From positions 486,001-550,000 of the forward strand of contig JALJCS010000039.1 of assembly GCA_023055355.1 (NCBI GenBank): 64,000 nt of DNA, read 5' to 3'. The position numbers and the translations under genes were made by a program. Numbering within the stretch: position 1 is the first letter of the stretch; every line of letters begins with the position of its first letter. Source of the stretch: Agelaius tricolor. Lineage: Eukaryota; Chordata; Aves; Passeriformes; Icteridae. Under the pieces are notes generated by a model. The model worked only from the letters and a program-made list of their open reading frames with translations, searched no databases and had not been told where the DNA came from. Shown piece after piece: positions 11,146 through 24,157 of this stretch.

Positions 11146-11727
11146 TGTAATGAGTTAATGTCTTAGTTTGTTCATCAAAACTATAGAAGAGGGAAAAGCC
11201 AATAATAGAAAAACCGCAAGGATAGATGTAACCAATTAATATGTTGCAAGATGAATATAACGGGCTAATATATTGCAAAATATCTGTCATAAGGCTTAAA
11301 CCACAAGCTGTCAGAAGCTAATATGTTGAAAGGCTAACTAAGCAAATGTGTAACTATATGTAGCTATGTGCCTATATATGGTAAAGGCTATTGTAAGACC
11401 TCGAGGAAGAGGACGGGAGCCTTCGTCCAGACGACCACCAGAAGGCAGAATAAGACCCCCTAGCAACTATCGGCGCAGACACAGAGAACACCAGAAGGAC
11501 ACCCAACAACAACAGATAAAAAGGAGGACTGAACTGCGGAGTGGTGTGGGCCAAAGGCGGAGCGGTGACTCCCCGGCAACACCCAGCGCTCCCGGGTGGG
11601 TGCAAGCCTTTTGTTGGCTTCACTCAGTGCTGTAATTTCCCTATTATCGCTTGCACTATCAATTAATAAATTACATTTAATTTGGACCCACTTGTCAGTG
11701 ATTGGTTCCCCACTGCAACTTATAACA
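11146..11727 (+). mobile_element. plus-strand LTR, same family as 531-1112
   Basis: Starts TGTAATGAGTTAATG and ends CTTATAACA, 582 bp, an inverted copy of the LTR at 531-1112. It has TATA-like GATAAAAAGG near 11515 and AATAAA at 11665. Upstream is the truncated minus-strand provirus, downstream ordinary sequence; flanks (CTGGGG and GCCACC) show no target-site duplication and no PBS follows. It is therefore not a normal solo LTR but lies at a rearrangement junction. Confidence 0.8.
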
Positions 11728-13871
11728 GCCACCAGCTCTGCACAGAGCAGGCAGCAAACTGGTGACTACACAGGGGCACTGCCTGTGGTCTGAACTGGGA
11801 GCTGTGGATCAAGCTTCAAGTGTTTTCTAGGGGGAAGTATTTTACCCAGTTCCCTACAGATTCTGGTTCTGGCTCAGTCCCACAGCACCTTTGAGGAGTG
11901 TTTAGGTCACAGGGTCTCCCCAGGCTGCAGCTGGAGCTTGGGGCCTCCTTCCAAACTACAGCACAGCAAAAAATATGTACTAAGGTCACAATGAAAAATC
12001 CTCTGCTGGGCCTTCTTTAGTGTCCTCTCAACTCCTAATTCTGATTGGAAAATGCTGTTTAGGAAGATCAGATTGATCAAAATCAGGACACTTTTGTGGA
12101 TTTTTGTAAAAATGCCTTTTGAAGCTTTAAGATGGAGGGCTTTTCACTGAAGTCATTATTCCTCTTACAAGTTTTTCAGCATCCTGTTGTTTTGATTTTC
12201 CACTCTTATCTCCTGCCAACTTCTACCTGCCCAGAGCCAATTGTTTTGCTGACAGCTGCCATGCCCATGTGCCATTTGCTGAGCATCACCTGCAGGAGGC
12301 CTCAGGTGCTCACTAAGGAAAACTCACTTCTTCATATTCTTTGCAGAACCAGGGAAGATCTTGCTTGCTCAGTTGGGCAGTGGAAGAGTTTTCTAGTCAA
12401 ACCTACTCTCTGTGGCATCACTGATGTATTTCTGACTCAGAGAAATCTGTTTCTTTTCTGCTCTTAAATGAGGAGTGAGCAGCTCCATGAGCAGCACCAC
12501 AGCAGAGGAAACACAAACAGGCTGTTACTCAAACACCATCTCTGAAGGGATTGTGCTCCGCTTTTCAGATGAGATTAAGAGCTCCATTACAGTAGAGAAA
12601 GAGGCTTTCATTCAATCACACATAGAACATAAGAAGGACAAATTACAAAGCTCTTCAGAAGCAAATCTGTGTCAGACTGCTGGCTAAGGAGGCCCTTTAG
12701 GGGAGGCCTTCAGAGGTTTCTCCTGCCCTTCTGAAGAAAGGAGTCCTACATACCTCATCTCACCATGTTTTTGAGGAAAGCTCACAACCAGAATCCTATG
12801 GGGCATCCAGTGTGCAAATCCCACAGACAGAAATACCCACTGGCCTCTGGATTTGCAGATGTGAACCTGGAGCTGAGGGATTGGATGCTTTTCCCTCCCC
12901 AGAAACCCAAGGCACTGCATGGCAGAGCTCAAAGTGGACAGCAAAGGGTTACAGGGCTGCCCAGAATCCTGCACCTGGGAAAGGGGAAGTCCAGCTTCAG
13001 TCACAGAGTTGTCACCACTTGATTTTGTTCCCTTGTTATTCTGCTCTCCTGGAATATATTATGGTTAATTAAAGGCAGTTAGCTAATTGGATTGTAAGCA
13101 AGTGCTGGTTAAAAAAACAAAAACAAAAAACAAAACAAAAAAACCACAAACCACTGTTCCCCTTTGAAATGCCAGACAGGATATTCATTGAAATTCCCTT
13201 TGAAAAGATATCCCCAAACCTCCTAATCTGTTGATGAAAACAGTCAAGGAAAAGTCAAGGAGAAAAGAACAAACAATGTTTTTCATGAGGTTTCACTACT
13301 CAGGCAACTGCAACCCTCATCAAGCATTATGACTGGGGATTGTCATTCCCAAACCAGGAAACCTTTCCAAGTCCCAAAAACTTCCACTGAACAGCAGTGC
13401 CAGAATGCCCCAAAGCTGAACAACAATCCCATGAAGGCATAATATTTCCATCAAGGCCAGGATCAGATGAGTGGGAGAGGATGACTGGGGCTCTTCAAAA
13501 GCCAGAGCTCAGAGCTGAGATTTAATCCTGATATCCCTCTGGTTATCCAGAAAAGGATCAAGACATGTGAGGGAGCTCAGAAAGCCAGAGTGCTCAAAAC
13601 AGCAGCATGTACACAGAAGGAAGAAGAGGAAATACAGCTGGATACTTCCTAATGCTCTTCTTTGGACTGACCTGGGGCAGTGAGTCACAGAAAACTTGCT
13701 CTAAACATGGGGGGCAGAACTGAAAATGCTCACTGGTAAGCAACAGAAAAAATTAAGAGCATATAGGAGGGAGTGTAGTCACAAGGACCTGGAGAAGAAA
13801 GAGCCCCCAAAGGCCAGACATGATGTAATATCATCCATAATAAGGGTAAAATACATGTTGCTATTCATCAT

Positions 13872-13930
13872 GGATCCAAAGAATTCTAGAATGGTTTGGG
13901 TTGGAAGGGTCCTTTAAAGGTCATCTGGAA
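13872..13930 (-). mobile_element. CR1 LINE 3'-end fragment
   Basis: Plus strand AGAATGGTTTGGGTTGGAAG is the reverse complement of the bird CR1 tail. Only the last 60 bases are recognisable. Confidence 0.75.
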
Positions 13931-16900
13931 TGACAGAGTATTCAAAGCAAGATAAAAACAGTATCTTAAGTGCCAGGGAAAACTCTACTGCAAGCAACTT
14001 CAGATTAGAGCCAAAACAGCAACACCTTATCTTTGAACTAAAGATTTATCAATAACTAATGCTGTCTGCCACCGAGGGGCACACCAAACCAGAATCCCTC
14101 CACTCCAGCTTTGCCATGCTGTGCTATCAAAGCTCCCCATGCTCCCCAGCTCCTGCAGAAACTGGACTTTGGGATGTGAGCCCAGCATGGCAGCAGCCCA
14201 GGTGAAGTATCACCACTTCTACAAAATAAAGCAGTTTTTACCTGACCATCGAGCAACACTAAACTTCTCTGGAAGCACTGGGTGCAGCATAATCAGGGAC
14301 AGAAAAAGGATGTGCCTGTGGAGCAGAAGGCTGGTAAAAATTCTCATTAGGTTGTCAACATCTGGTTTCATTAGTCTGCCTACAGACAATCAGAATTACT
14401 TAGTGGCTACTGCAGGGTGAAAAGCCATTTCAGTTTATTAATGTTCTCAGAGTTGCAACCCTGGCAGTGAAATTATTTTTAAAGTGGCTTGTAAAGTTTG
14501 TCTCTTCTCAAAGAACGTGTCAGACTGATAGACCAGGCTGTGAAATTTATGCCCCAAGAAAAGGGAGTTTGAATGCAGTTTAATAGCACTTGAAATGTTC
14601 TTCTCTGAGAAACTGTCCCCAAAGTCCAGGTGGACCTTTCTCCATTGGAACTCTTAGAGATTTGTAGAAGCCATAACTTTGGCATGAATTTTACAGGAGC
14701 ATTTATAGCCCATGGGTCAAGAGCAAAGCCATAAAATGCTGCTCAAGCCCTGAGCTTTCTCACACCAGAGGTAAACTTGTATCTAAAGGTCTGCCTGGAG
14801 CCCAGGACTACTAAATTTGCTCTAGTAGAATTCTGTTCTAAAGCTTAGCCTGCAACAAAGGTAGACTTTTATCTTACCTTAGTTAAATATTCCCCCTAAA
14901 CCACCATCAATTATAATTTCCCCACTAGAATTCATGGTTTGTCCACTCCTAATTACTCTTTCTTCTTGCCCTAAGCACAATCCTTACTCATCCAATAGGT
15001 TTGATGACTCTCATTAAATTTACTATTCTACAGACATATGTTGGATTAAAGTTTACCTGAATGAGAGCTTTATCCAGCTCCTGCCAGAGCTAATGGAAAA
15101 GATATTTCGGTTTATTCAAAGCAACTGTTATCTCAGAAAGCAATGTTATCTCAGAAAGAGGATCATGCTTAAATGATAATAAAAGTTCTGCCAGAAACAG
15201 TATTCCTTTGTTTCCCCAAACCATTCACTAGAAGCCCTCAGTCACTGAAGAACTTTTTAAATCCTTTCTAGTATTCACTACATGGCCAATTCCTAAAGGA
15301 GCTCTGACCCTGCAGTGCAGTTAATGACCATCTCTGACAGATTTCTTACATGTATTTTTTTCCAACATTTTCAACAGTAGCTAACTGGGTGCCTTGCCCT
15401 TTTTATCTCCTGTTTCATCCATTTACTCTCATCCTCCATGGCACAGCACACGATGTTTCCACAAAACCAGCCTGCACCAGCCACTATTTCACAACTCACC
15501 CATAAAAACCCCATCTTTTACACTTCCACCTCTTCATCTTCCCATCCAGGGAGGGGAGTCAAGGTCAGCCAGATGCAAAAGAAGTGTTTGAAGCTGGAGT
15601 GTGATGAGGCACTGATTGCTTGATGAGCACAGGAGGAGGAAAGGTCTTGGCTGTGCCTTGCTTCTTAAATCATCCTCAGTTGTGCAGGAAAATTAAGGAC
15701 AGAGCAGGGATGCTCCTCTGACCAGCTTGCCCATGGCATTGTTCCTGTCACCAAGTTAAAGACAGGCAGGTCACACAATTTCTCTTTCTCTGACTCCTGC
15801 TGGGATGACAACATTGAAAAACAGAAAAATAAAATAATTATCAGGGATTTTCATTGTGTGAGCTCAGGATTCCCCATGCTCTTGCAAAGGGGGAATGTTC
15901 ATCAGGCAAAGGATATGAGAAGGAGCCTCAAATTGTCCAAAATCCCAGTAAAATATTTTTTCCTATGGAAACCTTCACCAAAGCTGGTCACACTTCAGGC
16001 CCTATGTGCACCCATTTCCTGATGTGCATCTCCCAGTGGGGTGTTCCCACTGCTCCAGGGACCCAGCACAAACCTTACAGCCCCTACAAACACACCCCCA
16101 GGAGCTGCACCCTTCCCTCCAAACCTGGGAACCTGCAGCTGCCACCTCTGTGCTGAGCTGAGCCTGTTTCTCCCCAAAACGAGGTGCTCAGTTTATCCTT
16201 GAAAAGATTGACAGCAGCATTCTTGCCTTCTTCCAAAGAGCCATTATTTCACAGCTGTAATCTCCACACTGAGACTTGATTCCCTTCAAGTGTCCAAGTA
16301 CACAGGCAGCATCAAGGAAGGCACTGAAGTGAGCCAAGTTTAACCCCAAAGAGCTCTCAGCTCCCTGTGGAAGCTCAGACAAGCAGGAGAGAAAGAATGA
16401 ATGCTCCTATAATGGCATCTAACAGCCACAGGGCAAGTGAGAAGTTGGTTTTAGAGAATGAAGAAAAAGCACTAAGTCATAAAAGGTGAGAAAAATCTAT
16501 CACTCCAACAGGTAAATGAAGGTAAACCACTTGAAGAGACAGACTTGAGATGGAGGGAAAAATCCCACAATTAATAGTGTCCATGACACCCAGAGGCAAA
16601 ACAAGCCCAGGGGATCAGGAAAAAGGTAAGCATGTGCTGCAAACAACAGCAGAAATGAAGTGAGAGCCCTGGAGGGAACACAAGAAAGAGGCATTCTGAA
16701 GACAGGAAAAAATGCCACCCCACAAGGTGTTTGTTTTGGTTCTTTTAATTGAGAGTCTCTTGTACGATGTGGTAGAAAAACAGAAAAATAAAGGTCAGGA
16801 GAAGTATGGTTTATTGGGAACATTCCTGCATAGCAGACAAGATATATCCTCGTGCAAATTATTCCATGCAGCGCTCACATGTTTAATTGCTGCTTTTCCT

Positions 16901-17378
16901 CTTCCTGGGGAAGCAGAGTTGCTTTATTTACTCCAAGCAATATTTTCTCCTTTCTCCCTGGCAAAGAACAAGCTCCCACCTTGGCAAGTGCTCACTGGTT
17001 TACCTAATGCTCATCACACCCATGCCAAGGAGGGTGGAGCAGGTTAATTTATCACTTGTTACAATGATTAACTTGCCCAGCTGCTGGGTTCAAGAGCCCC
17101 AGATGCCTCAGGTGATACAGGATCCCAGGAGGACAAGCTCCATGGAATGAAGCTGCTGCCACACTGGCCCTCTTTGCCTGTCAGACACATTCAGCTGCTC
17201 TTGCACTGCCCTCTGAAAATCCCCCATAAAATACAACTGAAAATCCCTCATCACCTGGGAGAAAGCACAGCTGGATTCTGCTCAGGGCATTTCAGACTAG
17301 ATGGGCTATTTGTGAGCTCCCCTTGCAAAGGCAGCAGCTCAGGAAAACCAGAAGTTTCTTTGCATGGATTCACCATAG

Positions 17379-17490
17379 TCAGGACACCTTCCCCTAGACC
17401 AGGTTGTTTCAAGCCCCATCCAACCTGGCCTTGAACACTTCCAAGGGTGACACAAGCACAACTTCTCTGGAACCTGTTTTGCTCCTCCCA
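17379..17490 (-). mobile_element. CR1 LINE 3' fragment
   Basis: Minus strand contains GTGTTCAAGGCCAGGTTGGA and CAACCTGGTCTAGGGGAAGG, both hallmarks of the CR1 3' region. Confidence 0.8.
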
Positions 17491-19564
17491 GATCTAAAAT
17501 CATACCCAACTTAGCAGCCTCAGACACAGATTTCTATGAAATATCTACATTTTTCTAGGAAAGAACTATGACAAACCTTCTTTGCATCCAACTTTGCAAA
17601 ATCAACACAAGCTCTTCAGAAAGGGCTGCCATCCACTTTTCTTATTTTTCCCCATTTGGTGGAACATTTTCATTCTGTTGTTGTTTGGAGCAGTATTTTA
17701 ATATATCTGGCTGAGGCTGCTTAAAATAGTACTGCAAGACACTTGTGTGAGGGGTGGAAAGCTGAGCTCTTGCACATCCAATGTTTCTGTTGTTGGAAGT
17801 CTTCAATCCCACCTCTCTGGTGGGATGAAATAGGTGTTACTAATCCAATTTCTAAAGTAGCATGCATCAAGCTGACACTATTTTAAGACTTAAAAAACCC
17901 TCAGCCAATTTAAACAAACCTCTGCTCCTTTCCATTTTCTCTGTTCCACAGTTTATGGCAGAAGACAGGAGAGAAAGATTGTTTTGGGAACAATGTTTTC
18001 AGGACTCTAAAAATAATGTAAAAACTGCTCTGCCACACTCTCAGCTGTTACAGCCCCAAAAAGCACAGGCTGTCTTTGCTCTCAGAGTCACAATTGTGGT
18101 GGGATTTCTACCAAACCACAGGACAATCAATTTCTGGTTTTCTCCTGGAAATAAGTACAGCACTTCTGGGTAGCAAGGCAAACATGTGCCTCTTTTAATG
18201 GCCCTTGAAACTGGCCATGTGAAATGAGGTACACAAAGCCAAAGGCCAGCTGAACCTGGGATCTCTGAATGGCTCTCCACATTCTTCCCAGGAAGATGAA
18301 TGGCAATCACTGTTCTGCCAGGGAAATTGCATCTGCTGGGAATGTGGTGTAGAAAATGTGCTTGCTGCTCCCCTCAGAGCCAAAATTCCTACACATTTCT
18401 TGTAAGGCCTTCTTAGATAAGGACAATGTTCAGCTGAGTGAGAGTGAAGCAAAATGGCAATCCAGGAATAAATGTTCCTGTTCACAACATCCTCCATTCA
18501 CATGGATGGTTTCTCACTGGCACACAGGAGCAAGGGAGGAACCCAAAGGCATCATTGTACACAAAGTCAGACATGTTGAGGGATGAACAGATCTCCCAGG
18601 GATATGGAAACCTCCCCTGAAAAGCCAGTCCAGGGAGAGCCTGAGGTGTTTTGTCGTTCCAGGCATGAAGATGCTCAGGAGCTTCCACAGATGCTCAGGA
18701 TGGTGCCTGGATCTCGCTCTGGCAATGCCAGTGGCTCAGCTGAGAGCTGTGGCAATGATTTACACTGCACTGAGAGGGGCCACAGTCCTGCAAGGGTCTT
18801 TCATCAGGAGCAAACAGCAGCCTGGACGGTGGGGAATGCTGGATCTGTAGCAGGGCTCATCCTTCACCTTCATGTGGAGCTGCCCCCAAAGTTGCCCTGT
18901 ATCACTTTTTATTTTTCTCCCTTTGGGTCTATTTTGGAGCAGCTGTTAGATGTGGCTTTTTATGGTGATCCTGTGGGAAGCAGCCATTTGCCTGCTGTGA
19001 TATCCTCACAACTAATACTAACTCCTCATTGCCTTTGGTTTTATTTGGGGTTTTTTATCTGTTGGATTGGTTTGCGTGGGTTTGTTTCTTTGGGTTTTTG
19101 TCTCTTTTGGTTTGAGCTTTTTATTTGCTTTTTTATAAATGACTGGTTAAGTTGGCATAGCCAAACTCAAGAAAATGGAAACCAGGTTCAACTTTCCAGA
19201 AATTCCTTTTGCCTGGGTTTAGCTGCACCCCCAGGCTCAGGATCACCAGTATATTTGCAGGTTTTACTCTGCATCATCAGCCTGTCCAGACTCTGCTTGG
19301 TGTTTCAGAAATGGAGAAGACAGTGGACATTGTGCCAAGCTTCCATTCCAACAGAAAAACCTGGGTCAGCATGACAGAAAAGAAAAAAAATAAAATAAAA
19401 TTCACCAGTTAGAACAGGACAAGTGTCCCACCATTTCCCCCTCCACTGTTATTAATTTTGTACAATTTAGAGGCAAACCTGGGTCTAAAGCTTCCATCTC
19501 TCAGTTCCTATTTGCTACCCTTCAGCCTTGACATCCCCTGATCTGACTGACTGCTGTCCAGCTG

Positions 19565-19914
19565 GGGCTGGGGATGCTCAGCCTGGAAAGAGGAGACGCT
19601 GGGAGGCCTCACTGTGGCTGTGCAGGACTGGAAGGGTCCCACAGGAAAGAAGGGGACAGTGTTCAACAGGGCCTCTGCTGACAGGACAAGGGGGATGGCT
19701 TTCAAGTGCAGGAGGCTGATTGAAGCTGGATCTAAGGGAGCTGCTGTTTTACACTGAGGGTGGTGAGGCACTGGCCCAGGCTGGGCACAGAGGCTGTGGG
19801 TGCCCCATCCTTGGCAACAGGGCTCCCCCAAGGCCTGGGGGAAGATTGCTCAGCTTGGAACAAGATGATCTTCAGGGTCCCTTCCAAGCCCAACCATCCA
19901 GGGATCCCCGCTGC
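19565..19914 (+). mobile_element. CR1 LINE 3' fragment, right arm
   Basis: Plus strand shows GATGCTCAGCCTGGAAAGAG, the downstream GAGGGTGGTGAGGCACTGG block and a CCCTTCCAAGCCCAACCATC tail. It is the same insertion as 4441-4790 in the left arm. Confidence 0.85.
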
Positions 19915-20271
19915 CCACTTCAGTTGGCCCTGGACTCCTGGGAACTGTGATGTCACATCCCCCATTCCAGGTGGAACTGCCAGCACCCAGCAAAGAGCAC
20001 AACTCAACCACTGGCCCTTGTGTCAGCCCATGCTGCACTCTGCTCCTGTCCACCCCTGCCGCCCTTCTTGTCACCTGCTCCCTCCATCAGTCCTGAGAGC
20101 TCCCCAGTGCCTGGATTTTGTCATCCACCACTGCAGGATGCTCACGTTTGTCCTGAGGAAGGTATGGTGCCATTCCATGGAGGGGGACACCGCCAGCTGC
20201 CCAGGTGGGGTGCAGCTCTGTGGGATGGTGTGGGACAGGGACCCCACTCTGAGGTTTTGCCACCTCTGCAG

Positions 20272-20544
20272 GCTGTCACAGACAGAGAGGAAGAGATGCA
20301 GTTGGATATCCAGACTTATATAAAGGAGGATGTGGAGATGGAGGAAGACACTGGAGAGGAAAAGATGGAGGTGCATATCCAGACTTATACAAAGGAGGAT
20401 GTGGAGATGGAGGAAGAGACTGGAGAGGAAGAGACGGAGGTGGATATAGATGTGGAAGAGGAGATGGAAGTGGAAATGGAAGAATACATTGAAGACATGG
20501 ACATTGATGAGAAAGATGAGGAAGAGGCTGTGATCTTGGCATGA
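20272..20544 (+). CDS. probable terminal coding exon with acidic tail, right-arm copy
   Basis: The frame runs 90 codons from a strong splice acceptor (TTTTGCCACCTCTGCAG ends at 20271) to a TGA at 20542-20544. The peptide begins AVTDREEEMQ and is dominated by Glu/Asp with interspersed Met and Val. Residues about 10-55 are two tandem 22-residue repeats (TYIKEDVEMEED and TYTKEDVEMEEE cores); the end reads DEKDEEEAVILA. A 520-base 3' UTR-like AT-rich region with an AATAAA follows. Codon-level preservation of the repeat between arms and the clean acceptor argue for a real exon. I do not recognise the family, and no upstream exon was found; the longer open frame from 20020 crosses the acceptor and CR1-adjacent sequence and is probably partly intron. 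Confidence 0.45.
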   Translation, partial: AVTDREEEMQLDIQTYIKEDVEMEEDTGEEKMEVHIQTYTKEDVEMEEETGEEETEVDIDVEEEMEVEMEEYIEDMDIDEKDEEEAVILA

Positions 20545-21064
20545 AGACCAATGCCAGCAGCAGGACAGGCATGTGGTCCCCACAGGCGGAGTGGGTCCCC
20601 TGCTGCCAGGCTGGAGCTGGGCTGGTCCCTGCTCAGGGACGTGGCACCCCGTGCGCTGGAGTCTGGTGCCATCCGCAGCCTGTCCTGCGCTCGCTCTGGG
20701 CCACACGAGCTCCATCCCAGACCCAGCCAGGCTCAGCTCTGGCAGCAAAGTCCTGCTGTGCCAGCATGTGCCAGCCTGGGGGCACATGGAAGAGCCCTCT
20801 GTGCCTGACTGGAGTGACCACGGCACACTTGCTTTTCGTCCAGGACTGATGGACATTCCAGACAGGAATGCCAGCCTTTTGTACATATGGTTTACAGTTT
20901 GTTCTCTTCAGGAATAGGATTTAGGACTTTTTTTTTGTCTTTTGTAAATATGTTTCATATATTTTTACTAGATAGGTTCTTATGTATATACGTTCCATGG
21001 ATTGCTGTTGTTAGAAATATTCTTACGTTGTAAAAGTGTTCGGTATTGTTGCTGTTCTTCCAGA
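20545..21064 (+). other. putative 3' UTR of the acidic-tail exon
   Basis: From the stop codon to the AATAAA at 21065. The last 200 bases are AT-rich, with T runs and TGTAAATA-type elements typical of vertebrate 3' UTRs, unlike the GC-richer flanks. The mirror copy is 3289-3808. Confidence 0.4.
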
Positions 21065-21070
21065 AATAAA
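21065..21070 (+). terminator. poly(A) signal of the right-arm terminal exon
   Basis: AATAAA followed within 30 bases by a T-rich stretch, a plausible cleavage and polyadenylation site. Confidence 0.5.
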
Positions 21071-23243
21071 CAAATTTTCTTTTTCACATCCCAGTTCTCT
21101 TTGCATTTACTTTGGGCACAGGCAGCATTTGCAAAGTTGTGGTTTCCACTTGCTCCAGGTTTCCAGGGCTGGAGGTCCCTGGAGGAGCTGGCACAGCCCC
21201 CCCAGGAGTGAGGGTCCCTGTGCACAGAGGGGTCCCACTGACTGAGGTCACCCTCTGCCTGCAGTTTCTCTGGACACACTTGGTAGCTGCAGGGGCAAAT
21301 CCCAGCGTGTCCTGTGCCATGGGATCCCATGTTGGAGCAGGGCTGAGCCTGCCTGCTCCTGCAGAGCCTCAGCCATGGCTCTTCCCTGGGCAGCCCCAGG
21401 GCTAATGAGGGTGCACTGCAGCCCCTGTTCCTGAGCACCCAGAGGGGCTGGAGCAGCCTGCAGAGCCTCAGCCCTTCATGAACCAAGACTGCCCTTGGAA
21501 ACCCCCTCTGTCCCCAGACTCTGGTACAAGGACAACAGGAATTGATCCTCCCAGTTAAAGGTGTTAATTGGCAACAATTTGTCCCTGGCACTTTCTCGTA
21601 CAGCAAATGTCAGCACTTGGAATCCCTGTTCTGCACTCCCTGGTCAGGCACCAAAACATCTGAACCTGACAGAACATCTTGAATTAGCACCAACCTGCAG
21701 AGAGCTATGGGGGAGAACCTACCCCCAAGCACCCAGAGAAACACTTGACATTGATAGTCTGGGGCAAGAGCTGAAACTAAAGCATTCTAATGCCAAGAGA
21801 GAGGATTTTTATTGCTGAATTCATTCTCCAAGAACAGGAATGAAAGCTTTTGGTGTCCTCACTAGCCACAGATGTGCATTGCCAAGGTTTGCTTCTGGGT
21901 TATGATTGATTTTTATTAATCTGCTCAGAACTCTGATGCTGTTCCTGGCTAAGGTGTAGAGATGATATTTCAGAGCCAGAGGAGCTCAGCACAGCTTCTG
22001 CAACACACAATTTCCAGACCCAGACATTCAGGCCATGCAAACTGATACTTTTTCATCTCTGTGCAAAGATCAGCATTAGGACATCACTGACATACCACAC
22101 ACTTCTCAGAGCTGTCCCTTTCATCCAGCTCTCCCCAGTCACTCCACAGACTTCACTCCAAGCAGTTTATCTCTGAGAGAGTTCAGTGGCACATGGGATT
22201 TAATCCTGGTTTTTCTTCATCTTCTCCTGAGCTGTCTCCAGACACGGTGTGTGGGCGCTGTCTGACAGCAGCAGCATTAATGCGCCACCTCCCTGACACT
22301 GAGGTTCATGTCACAACTTTTCATCCAAAGCAGCAAATCAATGATTCCCACTGTGTCCCACACAGCTCCATGGGGAGTTTGTGTGGCTGCAGTTCCAGCA
22401 CCAGCCCTAATGCACAGGAATTTCAGAAGATACAGAAGGAATCAGCCATTCACAGAGAAAACCATCAGTTTGCACGGCCCAGATCCCCACAACACTGCAG
22501 ACTCTGGTAACCCAGAATCTGCATTTACACTTTGGTCTCTGGGCCTTACTTTTCCTCTCACTAAACTTCTCCCATTTTCCCCTCTTGCTCAGGTTCCCAA
22601 GATCATTAAAAGCAGCATTAGGAGCAGGGATAGGAAATGGGAACTGTCCCAAGGCTTGACAAAATTTCTCTTTTCAGGCCTGACAATTCCAGCCAAGGAG
22701 AGTGGAAAAGCCCGCATGGAAGAGGTGTGAAATCAAAGCAGTAATCAAATTTAGGTATAATGAGAGAAGCTGAAGAGGTTTTCAATGTTCAGAACAAGAT
22801 TAGCAGCTCCAGGCACAGGAGGCATGCGACATTTTCCCCGCTGTAACAACTCTGTGATGCAAATTGCATCTCAAATCCTTCTCCCCAGCTCTGGGACCCA
22901 TTCAGCCACAAACATGGTGCTGAATTTTTTAAAGCAAAGTGGAAGCTGGTCAGAGAGGTGGTTTGCAAATCAAAACCACAGAGGACAGCTTGGAAGCAGC
23001 AGCTGGAGCAGAGAGAGGCAGAGCCTGGCCCTGAGGTGCAGCACAGCCTGAAACTCTAACCAAATAAAGAACTTGCCACTTGTTTTTTTCCCTCAGGAGC
23101 TACAGAAGGTGCTGTATGGAATCCCTGCCTCCTTCACACTGCATCAGCATGCAGAGGAGCACAAGAATGAAGATTACAGCACCTTCTGCTGCTTCTGCTT
23201 CCATCTCCTGACTCAAATCTCACCAAAATCTTTCACTACTGGG

Positions 23244-24157
23244 CCTTCCCAAAGCCCCAGATTCACTCAGTCCTTGCAGAATTTCAGTTCTGAGGAGCAG
23301 GAAGGGAGATGAAGGCACTTGCAGACACCAGAGATGCAATTGCTGCCTGAGGTGCATTTCACTGCCCAGCTTAGTGCCTCTAAAACCATCAAAATCTGCC
23401 CCTTTGAGAGCACCAAGCCAACAGCAGGACATCAGGGCCTGCACATGGTTGGAAATGGCATTTTTTATTATTCCTCTCCCAGTCTCTCATTTCATGGTGC
23501 CATTGCAGGGCTTAATCCCATCATTCAGCAGCAAGTCTTGGCAATGAGCTTCAGATGGATTTTTAGTGCTCAGCAAATAAGAGGCAATTTTACTTTGTCT
23601 CCAATGAATGAAATTTCACCTAAATCAGATGAACTCTGTGTTCTGAGGCTGGCCAGGCACCAACCACTCCAGGTCCCCAGCCTGGATGTCAAACTGCTCT
23701 AATATTGAAAAGTTAAATTTATTTGGCTTTGTGTACAAGGTTATTCTCTCTCAAAAGAATTGGAATCCGTATCATTGCATTTCCAAGCACTAACCTCAGA
23801 CCAGCCACAAAGAGTACAAGAGACAAGAAAAGAAATAGAGATTTCTAAGGAGATGGAAATTGAATGCTGAGGTTTTTCCCATGATAGAAAGTTTCATCAA
23901 TTATCACCTGCCAGCTCCTTGCCTTCACTTGTGTGGCCACCACTGAATACACTCGCAGATGAGAAAATGTTTGTCCTACTGAAAACTGGCACTAGATGCA
24001 GAAAAAGGCTCAGATATCTGGATTCAAAGACAACATAATGAAAAGAGCTGCCTTATAATAGCAAGATATGATGGACAGCAGGAATGGCTGAAGCCAGCAG
24101 AGAGAAGTCCATGAACTATTCATGCTACAAAGATTTCTGACAAATGTTGCCTTCTTG
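23244..24157. other. intergenic, nothing recognised
   Basis: Sequence beyond the outer end of the right arm. Only short chance frames; no repeat or RNA gene seen. Confidence 0.4.

Larger units (their letters stand above)
11728..18115. other. palindrome spacer without recognisable gene
   Basis: AT-moderate intergenic DNA between the proviral remains and the right arm. Open frames are short and show no known domain. It holds two CR1 scraps (13872-13930, 17379-17490) and an A/C-rich run at 13110-13150. I see no RNA gene. Confidence 0.5.
18116..23243. repeat. right arm of the giant inverted repeat
   Basis: Reverse complement of 1113-6237 over its full length. At the inner end homology stops at 18115/18116, at the outer end at 23243/23244, in both cases where the left arm runs into an LTR; here the sequence continues without any LTR. 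This arm is therefore the uninterrupted version of the locus. It contains the CR1 fragment and the acidic-tail exon on its plus strand. Confidence 0.95.
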
